A DNA stretch of 64,000 nt from JABCPE02 sp963520375 (GTDB lineage: Bacteria; Bacteroidota; Bacteroidia; Flavobacteriales; Weeksellaceae): NCBI GenBank assembly GCA_963520375.1, contig CAUQQF010000006.1, positions 1 through 64,000 of the forward strand. Direction: 5' to 3'. Both the position numbers and the translations under genes were made by a program. The notes below the pieces were generated by a model that ran no database searches, was not told the DNA's origin, and worked only from the letters and a program-made list of their open reading frames with translations. How positions within the stretch are numbered: position 1 is the stretch's first letter; each line of letters starts with the position of its first letter. Positions 44,079-52,915 of this stretch are shown here, one piece after another.

Positions 44079-45170
44079 TTAGACATTAAATCTAAAATGC
44101 ATAATGTCACCATCTTGTACGATGTATTCTTTACCTTCTACGGAGAGTTTTCCTGCTTCTTTTACTTTTAGTTCAGAACCATAGTGTATGAAATCTTCGT
44201 ATTTCATCACTTCTGCACGGATAAATCCTTTTTCGAAATCAGAGTGAATCACTCCTGCTGCCTGTGGTGCAGTCCAGCCGATACCGATAGTCCATGCTCT
44301 CACTTCTTTGACACCAGCAGTGAAGTAGGTCTGAAGTTTTAGCAAATGATAAGCTTGGCGGATAAGACGATTGACACCTGGTTCTTTTAGCCCTAGTTCT
44401 TCCAAGAAAATTTGGCGTTCTTCATAAGTTTCCAGTTCGTTGATATCAGCTTCTATCTGTGCTGCAATTACCAGAGTATCAGAACCTTCTTTGGCTGCCA
44501 TCTCTTCTATTTTAGCAATCCAAGGATTTCCGTTTCGGATAGAGTCCTCATCTACATTGCACACATAGAGAACAGGTTTTTTAGTCAAAAGATGAATTTC
44601 ATCAATGATTGATTTAGCAAAGTCATCCGCAGGGAATTCTCTTGCATTTTTTCCACTTTCTATGAACTCGTTTAGTTTTACGAGAGTTTCATAAGTCTGA
44701 ACATCTTCTTTTTTACCAGATTTTATTTGTTTTTTAGCTTTTTCTATAGCCTTTCCAAGAACTTCTAAGTCCTTGAGCTGTAGTTCTATATCTATGATTT
44801 CTTTGTCTCTCAGTGGGTCTACAGAACCTTCCACATGGACGATGTTTCCGTTTTCAAAACATCTAAGCATATGGATGATGGCATCACACTCACGGATGTT
44901 TGCAAGAAACTGATTTCCAAGACCTTCTCCCTTGCTCGCTCCTTTTACCAGCCCTGCGATGTCTACAATCTCTACTACGGTAGGAAGGACACGCTCTGGT
45001 TTTACTATTTTCTCTAATTCGAACAGTCTAGGATCTGGCACAGAAACTGTTCCTACATTGGGTTCTATGGTACAGAAAGGATAGTTTGCTGACTGTGCTT
45101 TAGCGTTACTCAAACAATTAAAAAGGGTAGATTTTCCTACATTGGGCAGGCCCACAATTCCACATTTCAT
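44079..45170 (-). CDS. ychF: Redox-regulated ATPase YchF (Obg-like)
   Basis: A 363-residue P-loop ATPase of the OLA1/YchF family, associated with ribosomes and stress. It has Walker A GLPNVGKST (residues 6-14), VDIAGLVKGASKGEGLGNQFL as the switch region, an NVDE-type in place of the G4 NKXD motif that explains ATP preference, and a C-terminal TGS domain ending IMHFRFNV. Length matches. Confidence 0.95.
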   Translation of the reverse strand: MKCGIVGLPNVGKSTLFNCLSNAKAQSANYPFCTIEPNVGTVSVPDPRLFELEKIVKPERVLPTVVEIVDIAGLVKGASKGEGLGNQFLANIRECDAIIHMLRCFENGNIVHVEGSVDPLRDKEIIDIELQLKDLEVLGKAIEKAKKQIKSGKKEDVQTYETLVKLNEFIESGKNAREFPADDFAKSIIDEIHLLTKKPVLYVCNVDEDSIRNGNPWIAKIEEMAAKEGSDTLVIAAQIEADINELETYEERQIFLEELGLKEPGVNRLIRQAYHLLKLQTYFTAGVKEVRAWTIGIGWTAPQAAGVIHSDFEKGFIRAEVMKYEDFIHYGSELKVKEAGKLSVEGKEYIVQDGDIMHFRFNV

Positions 45171-45193
45171 AAATTTATATTTTATTCAAAAGG

Positions 45194-45221
45194 CAAATAT
45201 ACCTTGTTTTACCATCTGCAA
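45194..45221 (-). promoter_or_regulatory. Promoter of ychF
   Basis: On the minus strand TTG (45219-45221) and TATATTTG (45194-45201) are 17 bases apart, 24 bases or more ahead of the ATG at 45170. Confidence 0.65.
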
Positions 45222-45295
45222 AGATAAAAAATATTATCGATTATTTAGACAATATGCATTCTATAAAATGAAACTAGGCTGATTTAATATTTTCA

Positions 45296-45303
45296 TATAT
45301 TTG
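45296..45303 (+). promoter_or_regulatory. -7 box of the lipoprotein gene
   Basis: TATATTTG, 24 bases before the ATG at 45327. No obvious -33 element. Confidence 0.5.
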
Positions 45304-45326
45304 TTACAAGTTATATAAATTGGATT

Positions 45327-45842
45327 ATGAAAAAACTTTTGATGTTGTCTTTGTTTTTTATGATTTTTTCTTGTTCAGAAAAAAAGATAGTATTATCTCC
45401 TAATGACAAACTATCAATTATGTATGGAGAAGGATATTTAATTGATTTTGAAAATAAGAAATTGATAGTGAATCATTTTAATATATTTAATGATTATTCT
45501 GAGTGTCCAGAGTATTCTGAATTTCCACATATGGCGACAATAAAAATAAATTTGTCAAAAAAGGAAATAGATTATTTAAATAGTTTATATATCAAATATG
45601 ATATTGATAATATAAATGGATATATGGAAGAAGCTGAAATATTTTCGAGTAAAAATAGTGCATACATAATGTTTGGTAAAAATCATAGAATCTCGATTTA
45701 TGAGGGTTATGCCGAAACTAATACAAATAGAAAAGTTATTAATTACTTAAATGAAATAAATAAGTTTTTAGATGAAAAAATGAAAGATGACAGCTTGTAT
45801 CAGAAAAGTATAAAAAAGATAAAATCAGCAAGAAGGTTATAG
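45327..45842 (+). CDS. Hypothetical lipoprotein
   Basis: A 171-residue protein with a lipoprotein signal: a hydrophobic stretch followed by MIFSC with the lipidated Cys at residue 16, then SEKK. The mature part is AT-rich, rich in Tyr, Asn and Lys, and not in a family I recognise. Base composition is more AT-rich than that of the flanking ychF and tamL, so it may be a later acquisition. Confidence 0.7.
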   Translation: MKKLLMLSLFFMIFSCSEKKIVLSPNDKLSIMYGEGYLIDFENKKLIVNHFNIFNDYSECPEYSEFPHMATIKINLSKKEIDYLNSLYIKYDIDNINGYMEEAEIFSSKNSAYIMFGKNHRISIYEGYAETNTNRKVINYLNEINKFLDEKMKDDSLYQKSIKKIKSARRL

Positions 45843-45872
45843 CTATTTTAATTTCTTAAAAGTTAGATAAAT

Positions 45873-45909
45873 AAAAAAGGTTCAAGACAAAATATCTTGA
45901 ACCTTTTTT
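45873..45909. terminator. Bidirectional terminator between lipoprotein gene and tamL
   Basis: AAAAAAGGTTCAAGA pairs perfectly with TCTTGAACCTTTTTT, with a 7-base loop. Confidence 0.9.
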
Positions 45910-45916
45910 AGTAAGT

Positions 45917-48508
45917 TTAGAAAGGATATCCTATCGCGAAGTTTACAGTAGGGTCTAGCAGTTTGATTTTAGAAGCTACCCATTTCTGTCCTTCAGGTTT
46001 GTTCGGATCATAAACTTTGTAAGCAAAATCTAGCCTGAAAGTGACATAAGCGATATTCATTCTAATTCCAAAACCGCTGCCAATTCCCATTTGTTTGTAG
46101 AATTTATTGATTTTGAATGCATTGTCATTTTTTTCTTCGCCTATAGACCAAGTGTTTCCTAAATCTGTGAACACGGCTCCATGGAACATATTATTCATCA
46201 TAAAACGATATTCTATGTTGGTGGTTAGTTTCATGTTCCCCATCATGTAGGTTCTGATGTTTTCATTTAGCTGAGAATCAGAAGGCCCCAGTCCGCCGTA
46301 GGCTTTCCAAGCTCTGATATCATTGGAACCACCATTATAATAAGCACGGGCAAAAGGCATGTTTCTGGAGTTTCCATATGGTAGCCCTATTCCTATAAAT
46401 TGTCTCAAAATAAGGGTTTGTCTACCATCATTAAAGTTGAAATATTTTCTGATGTCTAAATCCAATTTTGCAAACTGAGAATATACCGTTCCAAAAACAC
46501 TTCTTTGAGTGTCGTTATGTATTATACTTTCGTCTCTTCTTTCAAATTTGAATATATTATCCAATAAACTTAATGTGTTTCCTGATAGTTCAAATTTAGC
46601 ATTAAAATAGAATGGGTGTTTGAAATATTTTTTACCCAATTCATTGTAAAGGAAGTTGTAATTTAGCCCAAAAATGATAACATCTTGAGTTTGTCTCTCC
46701 TTGTTAAGAAGTGATTGTTCAAATAAAGTCATCTGATATTGGTCGGTAGCATTTAGGCTGTTTGTAAAGTTGTGATCATCTAAGATTGCTTTAGAAACAG
46801 CATCAGAAGTTACATTTCCATTATAAAACTGCGAAACCAAAGTAGGATTTATACTTTGATAAAGCCCAAAAATATAATCACGAACAATCTTATCATTAGG
46901 GAACAAATCATAGTAGTTATCCTTGTTTCTGGTGATACTCAGTAGAGAGTTCAGCAGGGTAAAACGGTGCGAAACCACATCATTTACATTCAAGAAATAA
47001 TTTATCCCACCATTGAAGTTGATTCTCCCTAGACCGATATTATTCTGCACAGATGCCCCAAAAATGATAGAGGAAGATGGCGAAAATCGGCGTGGTATGA
47101 TTTTGTCCATATTAAAAGGCGAAATGAATCTAGGTAATTTCAGTGAAACTTCTGCTGAAGTCTCATAGGCGTTGAAAAACTTGCCTTTTTCATTTCCTGT
47201 CGTACCGATAATTCCCGAAAGACTTAGATTCAGGTTTTCTCCTCCTCGGAATATATTTCTGCTTGTAAATTCCAAACTTGGCGAAATTCCGAAGTTTAGA
47301 ATTTGCGAATAATGCAGGTCTGTAGCCAGTTTTAGGTTATACCTTTGCAAAGGAATAAGCGTGTAGCGAAGGTCTAAGATGCTGTCATTAGGAGCTTCTT
47401 TTGATCTTCTTGTCAAAGGATTAGCATTTACGATACTAAAATTATCAAGAGCAATAAGGTTTCTTCTTGTAAGGTCTATTCTTTTTTGGTTATAGACTTC
47501 ACCACTATCTACAGTGACAGCTCTCCAAAGAGGTCTTGACTTGAAGTAGCGGTCCATTCTTCTGATGGTAACATCGCCTATTTTTTTCTCTATAATTGTA
47601 GAATCAGAAGGCTTGTCTTTTATATAAATTTCTATTTTTCCTATTGTGTGTCTTTTATATCGCCCACCGATAGTGTCTTTTCTTATTTCTAATGTCAAAG
47701 GAACCTGTTTTCTGCTCTTTAAGGTATCGGCAGTAAAGAATATTTCTTCATTGTTACTATTAAAGTTATAATATCCTTCGGCTCTCATCAGTTCGTTGAT
47801 TCTTTTTATTTCATTTTCTAGATGAGCTTGGTTTAGGATATTTCCTTTTTTTACAAGACTTTTGTCATAATTATTTTCATAAATAGCCCTTATATCAGGA
47901 TAGGGAATATTATGGTTGTATTCACTAATATAGGTAGGGTCTTTGTGAGTGATTGTAAAGATATTTTGAGCTTTTTTAGCGGAGGAATCTTTCTTAATGC
48001 TGTATTCCACCTCTGTATCCCAATATCCTCTGTATATCAGGTATTTTTTGATGCCATTAGCACTTAGTCTGGTTTTGTTTTCATCAAGAATGACAGGAGC
48101 TTTCCCTATGTTATGAAGCATTCTACTCAAAAGCATACTTCTGCCCACATATTCTGGATGCCCAGCTCTGATAGAAAGTGTGTCTCTAAGTTTACTATTT
48201 CTAAGGTGAGAAGGGTAGTTCATATATTTATTTAATATGGTATCGTATTTACGATTTGCCATATTATAAAACCACAAACTCATAGGAAATACAAAAAGCG
48301 TTTTTCCATTGGGTTTTTGGGATACATAGTCGGATACTCCGCTAGAATAGACGGAGCCATCAGTAAATTTAAAATTATTTTTTGTTAAAAGATACTGACC
48401 TTTAGGTACTTTATTGGTGGTACAGGCATAAAATAATGCCATAATTATTGTGAGAGATAAAAATATATGATATTTTTGAAAATATTTACGACTATGCTTA
48501 CTGCTCAT
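45917..48508 (-). CDS. tamL: TamA-like outer-membrane lipoprotein (TamL, BamA superfamily)
   Basis: An 863-residue outer-membrane protein. The N-terminus has a lipoprotein signal with the Cys at residue 29 (ALFYACTTN), as in the TamL variants of Bacteroidetes. POTRA-like repeats follow (for example GYWDTEVEYSIKKDS and YNQKRIDLTRRNLIALDNF), then a C-terminal 16-strand barrel ending NFAIGYPF. It helps insert outer-membrane proteins, probably with a TamB partner elsewhere. Its start codon overlaps that of the divergent methylase gene. Confidence 0.88.
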   Translation of the reverse strand: MSSKHSRKYFQKYHIFLSLTIIMALFYACTTNKVPKGQYLLTKNNFKFTDGSVYSSGVSDYVSQKPNGKTLFVFPMSLWFYNMANRKYDTILNKYMNYPSHLRNSKLRDTLSIRAGHPEYVGRSMLLSRMLHNIGKAPVILDENKTRLSANGIKKYLIYRGYWDTEVEYSIKKDSSAKKAQNIFTITHKDPTYISEYNHNIPYPDIRAIYENNYDKSLVKKGNILNQAHLENEIKRINELMRAEGYYNFNSNNEEIFFTADTLKSRKQVPLTLEIRKDTIGGRYKRHTIGKIEIYIKDKPSDSTIIEKKIGDVTIRRMDRYFKSRPLWRAVTVDSGEVYNQKRIDLTRRNLIALDNFSIVNANPLTRRSKEAPNDSILDLRYTLIPLQRYNLKLATDLHYSQILNFGISPSLEFTSRNIFRGGENLNLSLSGIIGTTGNEKGKFFNAYETSAEVSLKLPRFISPFNMDKIIPRRFSPSSSIIFGASVQNNIGLGRINFNGGINYFLNVNDVVSHRFTLLNSLLSITRNKDNYYDLFPNDKIVRDYIFGLYQSINPTLVSQFYNGNVTSDAVSKAILDDHNFTNSLNATDQYQMTLFEQSLLNKERQTQDVIIFGLNYNFLYNELGKKYFKHPFYFNAKFELSGNTLSLLDNIFKFERRDESIIHNDTQRSVFGTVYSQFAKLDLDIRKYFNFNDGRQTLILRQFIGIGLPYGNSRNMPFARAYYNGGSNDIRAWKAYGGLGPSDSQLNENIRTYMMGNMKLTTNIEYRFMMNNMFHGAVFTDLGNTWSIGEEKNDNAFKINKFYKQMGIGSGFGIRMNIAYVTFRLDFAYKVYDPNKPEGQKWVASKIKLLDPTVNFAIGYPF
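48448..48478 (+). promoter_or_regulatory. Promoter of the TrmH-type methylase gene, inside tamL
   Basis: TTG at 48448-48450 and TATTTTTG at 48471-48478 are 20 bases apart. The promoter lies within the coding region of the divergent tamL gene and would start transcription about 10 bases before ATG 48494. Confidence 0.6.
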
Positions 48509-49219
48509 ACTATTAAAATTTTACAATCTCTAGATAAAAAAAAATTTAGACAAAAATACAATTTATTCTTGGTTGAAGGAGATAAAATTATCCGAGAACT
48601 AAAAAATTCTTCTTATAAAGTTCAGGAGGTTTTTAGTACAGACATATCTAATCCTGATTTTCAGTCATTTAAGACCAATCTAATTACAGAACGAGAATTA
48701 AGAAAAATTAGTCTATTACAAAATCCTAAAAATTCTGTTGCAGTCTGTGAGCTAAAGGAAAACACTTCCATAGAAACTCCCATTCAGTTGGTTTTAGATA
48801 ATGTGCAGGACCCAGGCAACTTGGGAACTATTATTCGTTTAGCTGATTGGTTTGGGATAGAACAGATTGTTTGTAGTGAGGATTGTGTGGATTTTTATAA
48901 TCCAAAAGTTATTCAAGCGACTATGGGATCTTTCACGAGGGTTAATATTATATATAAGGATATAGTACCATTTCTACAAAATTCTGATCGCCCTGTTTTC
49001 GGAACAGATATGGTAGGACAGAGTCTTTACAATACAGATTTTCCAGAGCGTTTTTATCTTATTTTGGGCAATGAAGGGAATGGTATCCGCCCAGAGATAA
49101 AAAAACAGTTTTCTCGAAATATTACAATTCCAAGATTTGGAAAACTTCAACATACTGAAAGTCTTAATGTTTCTATGGCAACAGGTATTATTTTAGGACA
49201 AATATTTTCAAAAAAATAA
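48494..49219 (+). CDS. TrmH/SpoU family RNA 2'-O-methyltransferase
   Basis: A 241-residue SPOUT-class enzyme. An N-terminal substrate-binding domain (KFRQKYNLFLVEGDKIIREL) precedes the SpoU domain with motif 1 LVLDNVQDPGNLGTIIRLADWFG, motif 2 YLILGNEGNGI and motif 3 IPRFGKLQHTESLNVSMATGIIL. It would methylate a ribose in rRNA or tRNA. The frame is open from 48467, but MLTAHTIKIL at 48494 is the usual start. The target base is unknown. Confidence 0.88.
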   Translation: MLTAHTIKILQSLDKKKFRQKYNLFLVEGDKIIRELKNSSYKVQEVFSTDISNPDFQSFKTNLITERELRKISLLQNPKNSVAVCELKENTSIETPIQLVLDNVQDPGNLGTIIRLADWFGIEQIVCSEDCVDFYNPKVIQATMGSFTRVNIIYKDIVPFLQNSDRPVFGTDMVGQSLYNTDFPERFYLILGNEGNGIRPEIKKQFSRNITIPRFGKLQHTESLNVSMATGIILGQIFSKK

Positions 49220-49283
49220 TTTTTTTTCATTTTAATCAAGAAAAGTCATAAAAGTTTATAAATAGGAGGTTTTCATTAGTTAT

Positions 49284-49318
49284 TTACATATGTAAAAAAA
49301 CATAAAACATATGTAAAT
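49284..49318. promoter_or_regulatory. Paired palindromic operator-like sites upstream of the OmpA gene
   Basis: TTACATATGTAA (49284-49295) is a perfect 12-base palindrome. The second site ACATATGT (49307-49314) has its centre 21 bases away, two helical turns. Together the outer arms form a 12-bp inverted repeat. They lie about 70-100 bases ahead of the expected start from the -7 box at 49376, the place for an activator or a dimeric repressor. Confidence 0.5.
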
Positions 49319-49375
49319 TTATACAGAAAAAAATATTTTTTTGGGTGATTATTAGGTAGATATGTATTTTTTTTG

Positions 49376-49383
49376 TATATTTG
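49376..49383 (+). promoter_or_regulatory. -7 box of the OmpA gene
   Basis: TATATTTG, giving a leader of about 65 bases. No TTG is found at 17-23 bases upstream, so an activator may be needed. Confidence 0.55.
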
Positions 49384-49456
49384 CTCAATGAATTATACTC
49401 AGTGGGTTATTTTCTTTGATAAAACAATTAGATTTACTATAACTAAAATATAGATT

Positions 49457-50776
49457 ATGAAAAGACAATTCTTAGCTTTTGTTATGACTATCTTGCTTTC
49501 TTTGGGTGTTAATGCTCAAGACTATAATAAGTGGTCCATTGATGCAAGTGGAGGGGTAAGTATATTATCTTCTTCAGGTTTTTCTGAAGGGTATTTTGCT
49601 TCAGTTCCGAATATTTGGACTGCAAATGGAGGAGTTCGTTACATGTTCAATAATAAATTTGGTCTTCGTTTAGGTGGAGGATTTGATCAGCTTCAGCATG
49701 CAGGGAATTCTCCTAAATTTGCTACTAGAATATGGAATGTGAATGTTCAAGGGGTAGCTAATTTAGGGCGTGTTTTGGCTTTTGAAGAGTTTACTAAAAA
49801 TATAGGTTTATTAGGTCACTTTGGAGTAGGATATGGGTATATGACATCAAAAAGCTTTAAAGGAGTTGATAACTTAGGAATTATTACATTTGGTATCACA
49901 CCTCAAGTTCGTCTTAGTGATAGAGTAACATTGCTTTTGAGTGGTACATTCAATTGGTATTTGACACAGCATTATACATTTAATGGAGAGAGTTTAACAA
50001 AAGATCCTAATGTAACTCCAATGAGAAATGTTAATTTCCAAGGACTTAATTTTACTGCTACTGCAGGGCTTCAGATTGCTTTAGGTAAAAAACAAGTTCA
50101 TGCAGATTGGTATAATGTAAAGAGAGAAGAGGAAGATAAAGATAAAGATAAAAAGGTTGCTCAAAATGAAAAAACAGTAGACAACCGTATAACAAGAGGA
50201 GGAAGTGATGTGACGGCAAATGGTCAGCGTATAGAAGGTGATAAAAATCCTAAGCTTGCTAACAATAATGTAAAATCTGATGATGAAAATGATTTTGATG
50301 ATGATGAAAATGGAGATGTAAGTAACAGTAATATAGCATCTAATAACAACCAAAATACAAATAACAATAATGTTATTGTAGAAAGTGTAGACCCAGCTAA
50401 AGAGCTTATAGAAAAAGGATATGTTAATGCTTACTTTGGATTTGATTCTTCTGAGCCTCAGGATGGTTCATTGTGGGCGGTAGGTTTCGTGGCAAACTAT
50501 TTGAAACAAAATCCAGATGCTAAACTAAATATAATAGGTTATACAGACCAAGTAGGTAATGCAGGATATAATGATAAACTATCTAAGAAGAGAGCAGATG
50601 CAGTTAAGCAGTTATTAGTTGATATGGGAGTAGATACATCAAGGCTAGCATCTAAAGGTAAAGGAGTAGATAAACAAACTAAAGCTAAGTCTGCAGGAGC
50701 TAGAAGATTAGTGAGAAGAGTTACATTTGAATTAACTAATGACTCAGGTAAGGAATCACATATAGCATCAAAATAA
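49457..50776 (+). CDS. OmpA family outer-membrane protein
   Basis: A 439-residue protein. It has a signal peptide (cleavage near GVNAQ), an N-terminal eight-strand beta-barrel (about residues 25-210), a long polar linker rich in Asp, Lys and Asn (about 220-310) with a GATAAA hexanucleotide repeat near 50137 and Asn runs, then a C-terminal OmpA peptidoglycan-binding domain (NIIGYTDQVGNAGYNDKLSKKRADAVKQLL). It ties the outer membrane to the cell wall. The linker repeats could vary in length between strains. Confidence 0.92.
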   Translation: MKRQFLAFVMTILLSLGVNAQDYNKWSIDASGGVSILSSSGFSEGYFASVPNIWTANGGVRYMFNNKFGLRLGGGFDQLQHAGNSPKFATRIWNVNVQGVANLGRVLAFEEFTKNIGLLGHFGVGYGYMTSKSFKGVDNLGIITFGITPQVRLSDRVTLLLSGTFNWYLTQHYTFNGESLTKDPNVTPMRNVNFQGLNFTATAGLQIALGKKQVHADWYNVKREEEDKDKDKKVAQNEKTVDNRITRGGSDVTANGQRIEGDKNPKLANNNVKSDDENDFDDDENGDVSNSNIASNNNQNTNNNNVIVESVDPAKELIEKGYVNAYFGFDSSEPQDGSLWAVGFVANYLKQNPDAKLNIIGYTDQVGNAGYNDKLSKKRADAVKQLLVDMGVDTSRLASKGKGVDKQTKAKSAGARRLVRRVTFELTNDSGKESHIASK

Positions 50777-50782
50777 AGTAAG

Positions 50783-50810
50783 AAGAGAGGTTTCAAACCT
50801 CTCTTTTTTT
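50783..50810 (+). terminator. Terminator after the OmpA gene
   Basis: AGAGAGGTTT pairs with AAACCTCTCT, then seven T residues. Confidence 0.9.
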
Positions 50811-50827
50811 ATTTCAAAATAAAGGAA

Positions 50828-51379
50828 ATGATAAGAAGAGTAGTCATAGTATCTTTAGTGTATATTTTAGGAGTATTTATTCTATTTAGGCTGGAAAATG
50901 TTTTCCATATAATGTTTTTTAGTATATGTTTTTTTATTTACATGATTTGGGAACTTTTTAATTATTATAATGGAGATTGGAAGAAGAATAATGAAATGCT
51001 GTTTCATAATTTGCAGGAGGATATAGACATAACTCAACTGAAAAAAATCTGATCAAGACCTTTCTTTTTTGGGTTAGAGGGTAGATTTATTAGTGATGAA
51101 AGTTTTTATTTTGATGATAATAATTTATACATTATTACTAAAAATAGAAAGGCAGTAAAAGTTCCTTTTACTCAAATAGCCGAACTTAAAAAGACATCTA
51201 TGAGTATCAATAAAATAAGAATATGGCAAATTAGTGTAGGAATAGAAGGCGCGGAAGTCATGTTTCGATTTGCTAATAATTACACCATTTGGAATAAAAA
51301 TTTCAAAGAATTTTATAGTAAATTGAGCAGGGAAAATCCTATGGCTGTGAAAACGAAATGGAGTTATTGGAATTTATAA
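50828..51379 (+). pseudogene. PH-like membrane protein interrupted by an in-frame TGA
   Basis: The frame opens at ATG 50828 with two membrane helices (residues 1-45) and stops at TGA 51050-51052. After that stop the same frame stays open for 108 more codons to TAA 51377-51379 and reads as clear coding text, for example RFISDESFYFDDNNLYIIT and YTIWNKNFKEFYSKL, like a bacterial PH-domain. The TGA is therefore a nonsense mutation, a sequencing error, or two compensating shifts at the nearby A7 and T6 runs. The whole would be 182 residues. No named family. Confidence 0.65.
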
Positions 51380-51385
51380 AATAAG

Positions 51386-51859
51386 TTAATCATTATGATA
51401 GGGTTTTCCCTGTAAAATAGTAGAGGCACGATAGATTTGCTCAACGAAAAACAACCGAATCATCTGGTGTGTGAAAGTCATTTTTGAGAGAGAAATTTTC
51501 TCATTGGCTCTTTGGTATATTTCATCGGAAAAACCATAGGCACCGCCGATAAGAAAATTCACTTTTTTGACTGATGAGCCCAGCCAAAAATCTATTTTTT
51601 CTGAAAACTGTCGGCTCGTAAATTCTTTCCCTTTTTCATCCAAAAGAATGACCAGATCCGCATTGTCAATTTGGTTTAGAAACAATTTCGCTTCCTCTTT
51701 TTTCAGTAAATCTGGAGATAGATTTTTTGCGTTTTTCACATCGGGAATTTCAATAATCTCGAAATTCCAGTGTTTCGGAATGCGTGGTAAGTAATTGGAA
51801 ATAAGGCTGGTAATCTCGCGGTCATCGGTTTTTCCTATACAAATGAGATTGAATTTCAT
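51386..51859 (-). CDS. rlmH: 23S rRNA pseudouridine-1915 N3-methyltransferase
   Basis: A 157-residue SPOUT enzyme that methylates pseudouridine 1915 of 23S rRNA on the assembled 70S ribosome. VILLDEKGKEFTSRQFSE and FLIGGAYGFSDEI, and the C-terminal MTFTHQMIRLFFVEQIYRA are the family motifs. The frame continues 26 codons upstream, but MKFNLICIGKT at 51859 is the family N-terminus. Confidence 0.95.
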   Translation of the reverse strand: MKFNLICIGKTDDREITSLISNYLPRIPKHWNFEIIEIPDVKNAKNLSPDLLKKEEAKLFLNQIDNADLVILLDEKGKEFTSRQFSEKIDFWLGSSVKKVNFLIGGAYGFSDEIYQRANEKISLSKMTFTHQMIRLFFVEQIYRASTILQGKPYHND

Positions 51860-51877
51860 ATGGTTTCTGTATATTTG
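51849..51877 (+). promoter_or_regulatory. Promoter of yihY
   Basis: TTG at 51849-51851 and TATATTTG at 51870-51877 are 18 bases apart, leading to ATG 51899. The upstream element overlaps the first codons of rlmH. Confidence 0.65.
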
Positions 51878-51884
51878 CGGTCTG

Positions 51885-51918
51885 CAAATGTAACTAAAAT
51901 GGAGATAAAAAAGTTCAA
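51885..51918 (-). promoter_or_regulatory. Promoter of rlmH, minus strand
   Basis: On the minus strand TACATTTG (51885-51892) lies 26 bases before ATG 51859, with a TTG at 51916-51918 (23-base spacer). The -33 element is inside yihY. Confidence 0.5.
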
Positions 51919-52846
51919 AATATTTCAGAAAATCCATGGTTTTTTAGATGGAATCCATTTACCAATGCTAGATATTTCTCTCTGGGGGCTTTTAGAAATT
52001 TATGTAGGGGGAATATTTCAGAAACAAATCATTAGACAAGCAGCGAGTGTTTCTTGGAGCTTTTTTTTAAGTCTTTTTCCGCTCATTTTGTTTATTCTTT
52101 CAGTATTGCCGTATTTACCTCATTATGAGGAACTTTATCATTATATTTTCAATGAACTGATGCCTCGTATCCTGCCAGACCATATGCTGGAAGATGTGAC
52201 AGGATATATTGAACAAAATATCATGCCGAATATTGCGCAGATGAGCTTGTTTACCATCGCTTTGGTGCTTATTTTCGCTACGAATGGCACTTATGCCCTT
52301 ATCAATGGCTTTAACCATGATACGGATACGCAGCGAGGGCTGATCAGGGAGTATTTGCTTGCTTTTTTAGTTACGGCAAGTTTTACAGTGGCTATTGTGA
52401 TGTGTCTTTTGGGGATTTACTATGCCGAAGTCGTTTTTAAATTACTGATGCCTGAATATCCTAGTAATTGGTTTTTTTCTAATTTAACAGTGATTATTGG
52501 GTATTTTTCATTTCCTTTGGTTTATTGTCTAGCATTGGCGCTTTTATATTGGGTTGGTTCTTTGGAAATTACAAGGTTTAAACAATCTATCCCAGGGGCT
52601 ATTCTTACCACAGTTTTGTTTATGGTAGTTACCTATTTTTTTGCATTTTATGTCAGTGAGATAGCGAGATATAATGTCCTCTATGGCTCGGTAGGTTCTA
52701 TGATTTTATTGATGATTTGGGTGGATGTGAATGTGGTGCTGATAATGTTCGGAAATGAACTGAATTTGGCTATAAAACGAATACACGATTCCAACAAGCA
52801 GAAAAATAGCAGTGTTCAAGACGAAAAAATAGATTTTCAGATATAG
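51899..52846 (+). CDS. YihY/virulence factor BrkB family membrane protein
   Basis: A 315-residue protein with six membrane helices. The IRQAASVSWSFFLSLFPLILFILSVLP segment near the N-terminus and YGSVGSMILLMIWVDVNVVLIMFGNELN near the C-terminus are the YihY (UPF0761) signatures. It was once mislabelled ribonuclease BN, and its real role is unknown. The frame is open upstream to 51860, but MEIKKFKIF at 51899, downstream of the promoter, is the start. Confidence 0.9.
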   Translation: MEIKKFKIFQKIHGFLDGIHLPMLDISLWGLLEIYVGGIFQKQIIRQAASVSWSFFLSLFPLILFILSVLPYLPHYEELYHYIFNELMPRILPDHMLEDVTGYIEQNIMPNIAQMSLFTIALVLIFATNGTYALINGFNHDTDTQRGLIREYLLAFLVTASFTVAIVMCLLGIYYAEVVFKLLMPEYPSNWFFSNLTVIIGYFSFPLVYCLALALLYWVGSLEITRFKQSIPGAILTTVLFMVVTYFFAFYVSEIARYNVLYGSVGSMILLMIWVDVNVVLIMFGNELNLAIKRIHDSNKQKNSSVQDEKIDFQI

Positions 52847-52862
52847 TTTAAATATTATAAAT

Positions 52863-52898
52863 AAAAGAGCAACTAAAATTTTTAGTTGCTCTTTTTTT
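52863..52898. terminator. Bidirectional terminator between yihY and nhaA
   Basis: AAAGAGCAACTAAAA pairs with TTTTAGTTGCTCTTT, flanked by A and T runs. Confidence 0.9.
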
Positions 52899-52915
52899 AT
52901 TTTCTTTAAAGATTA

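Noticed and set aside
50137..50156. GATAAA repeat in the OmpA linker as a phase-variation tract
   Set aside because: The unit is six bases, so changes keep the frame and would alter only linker length.
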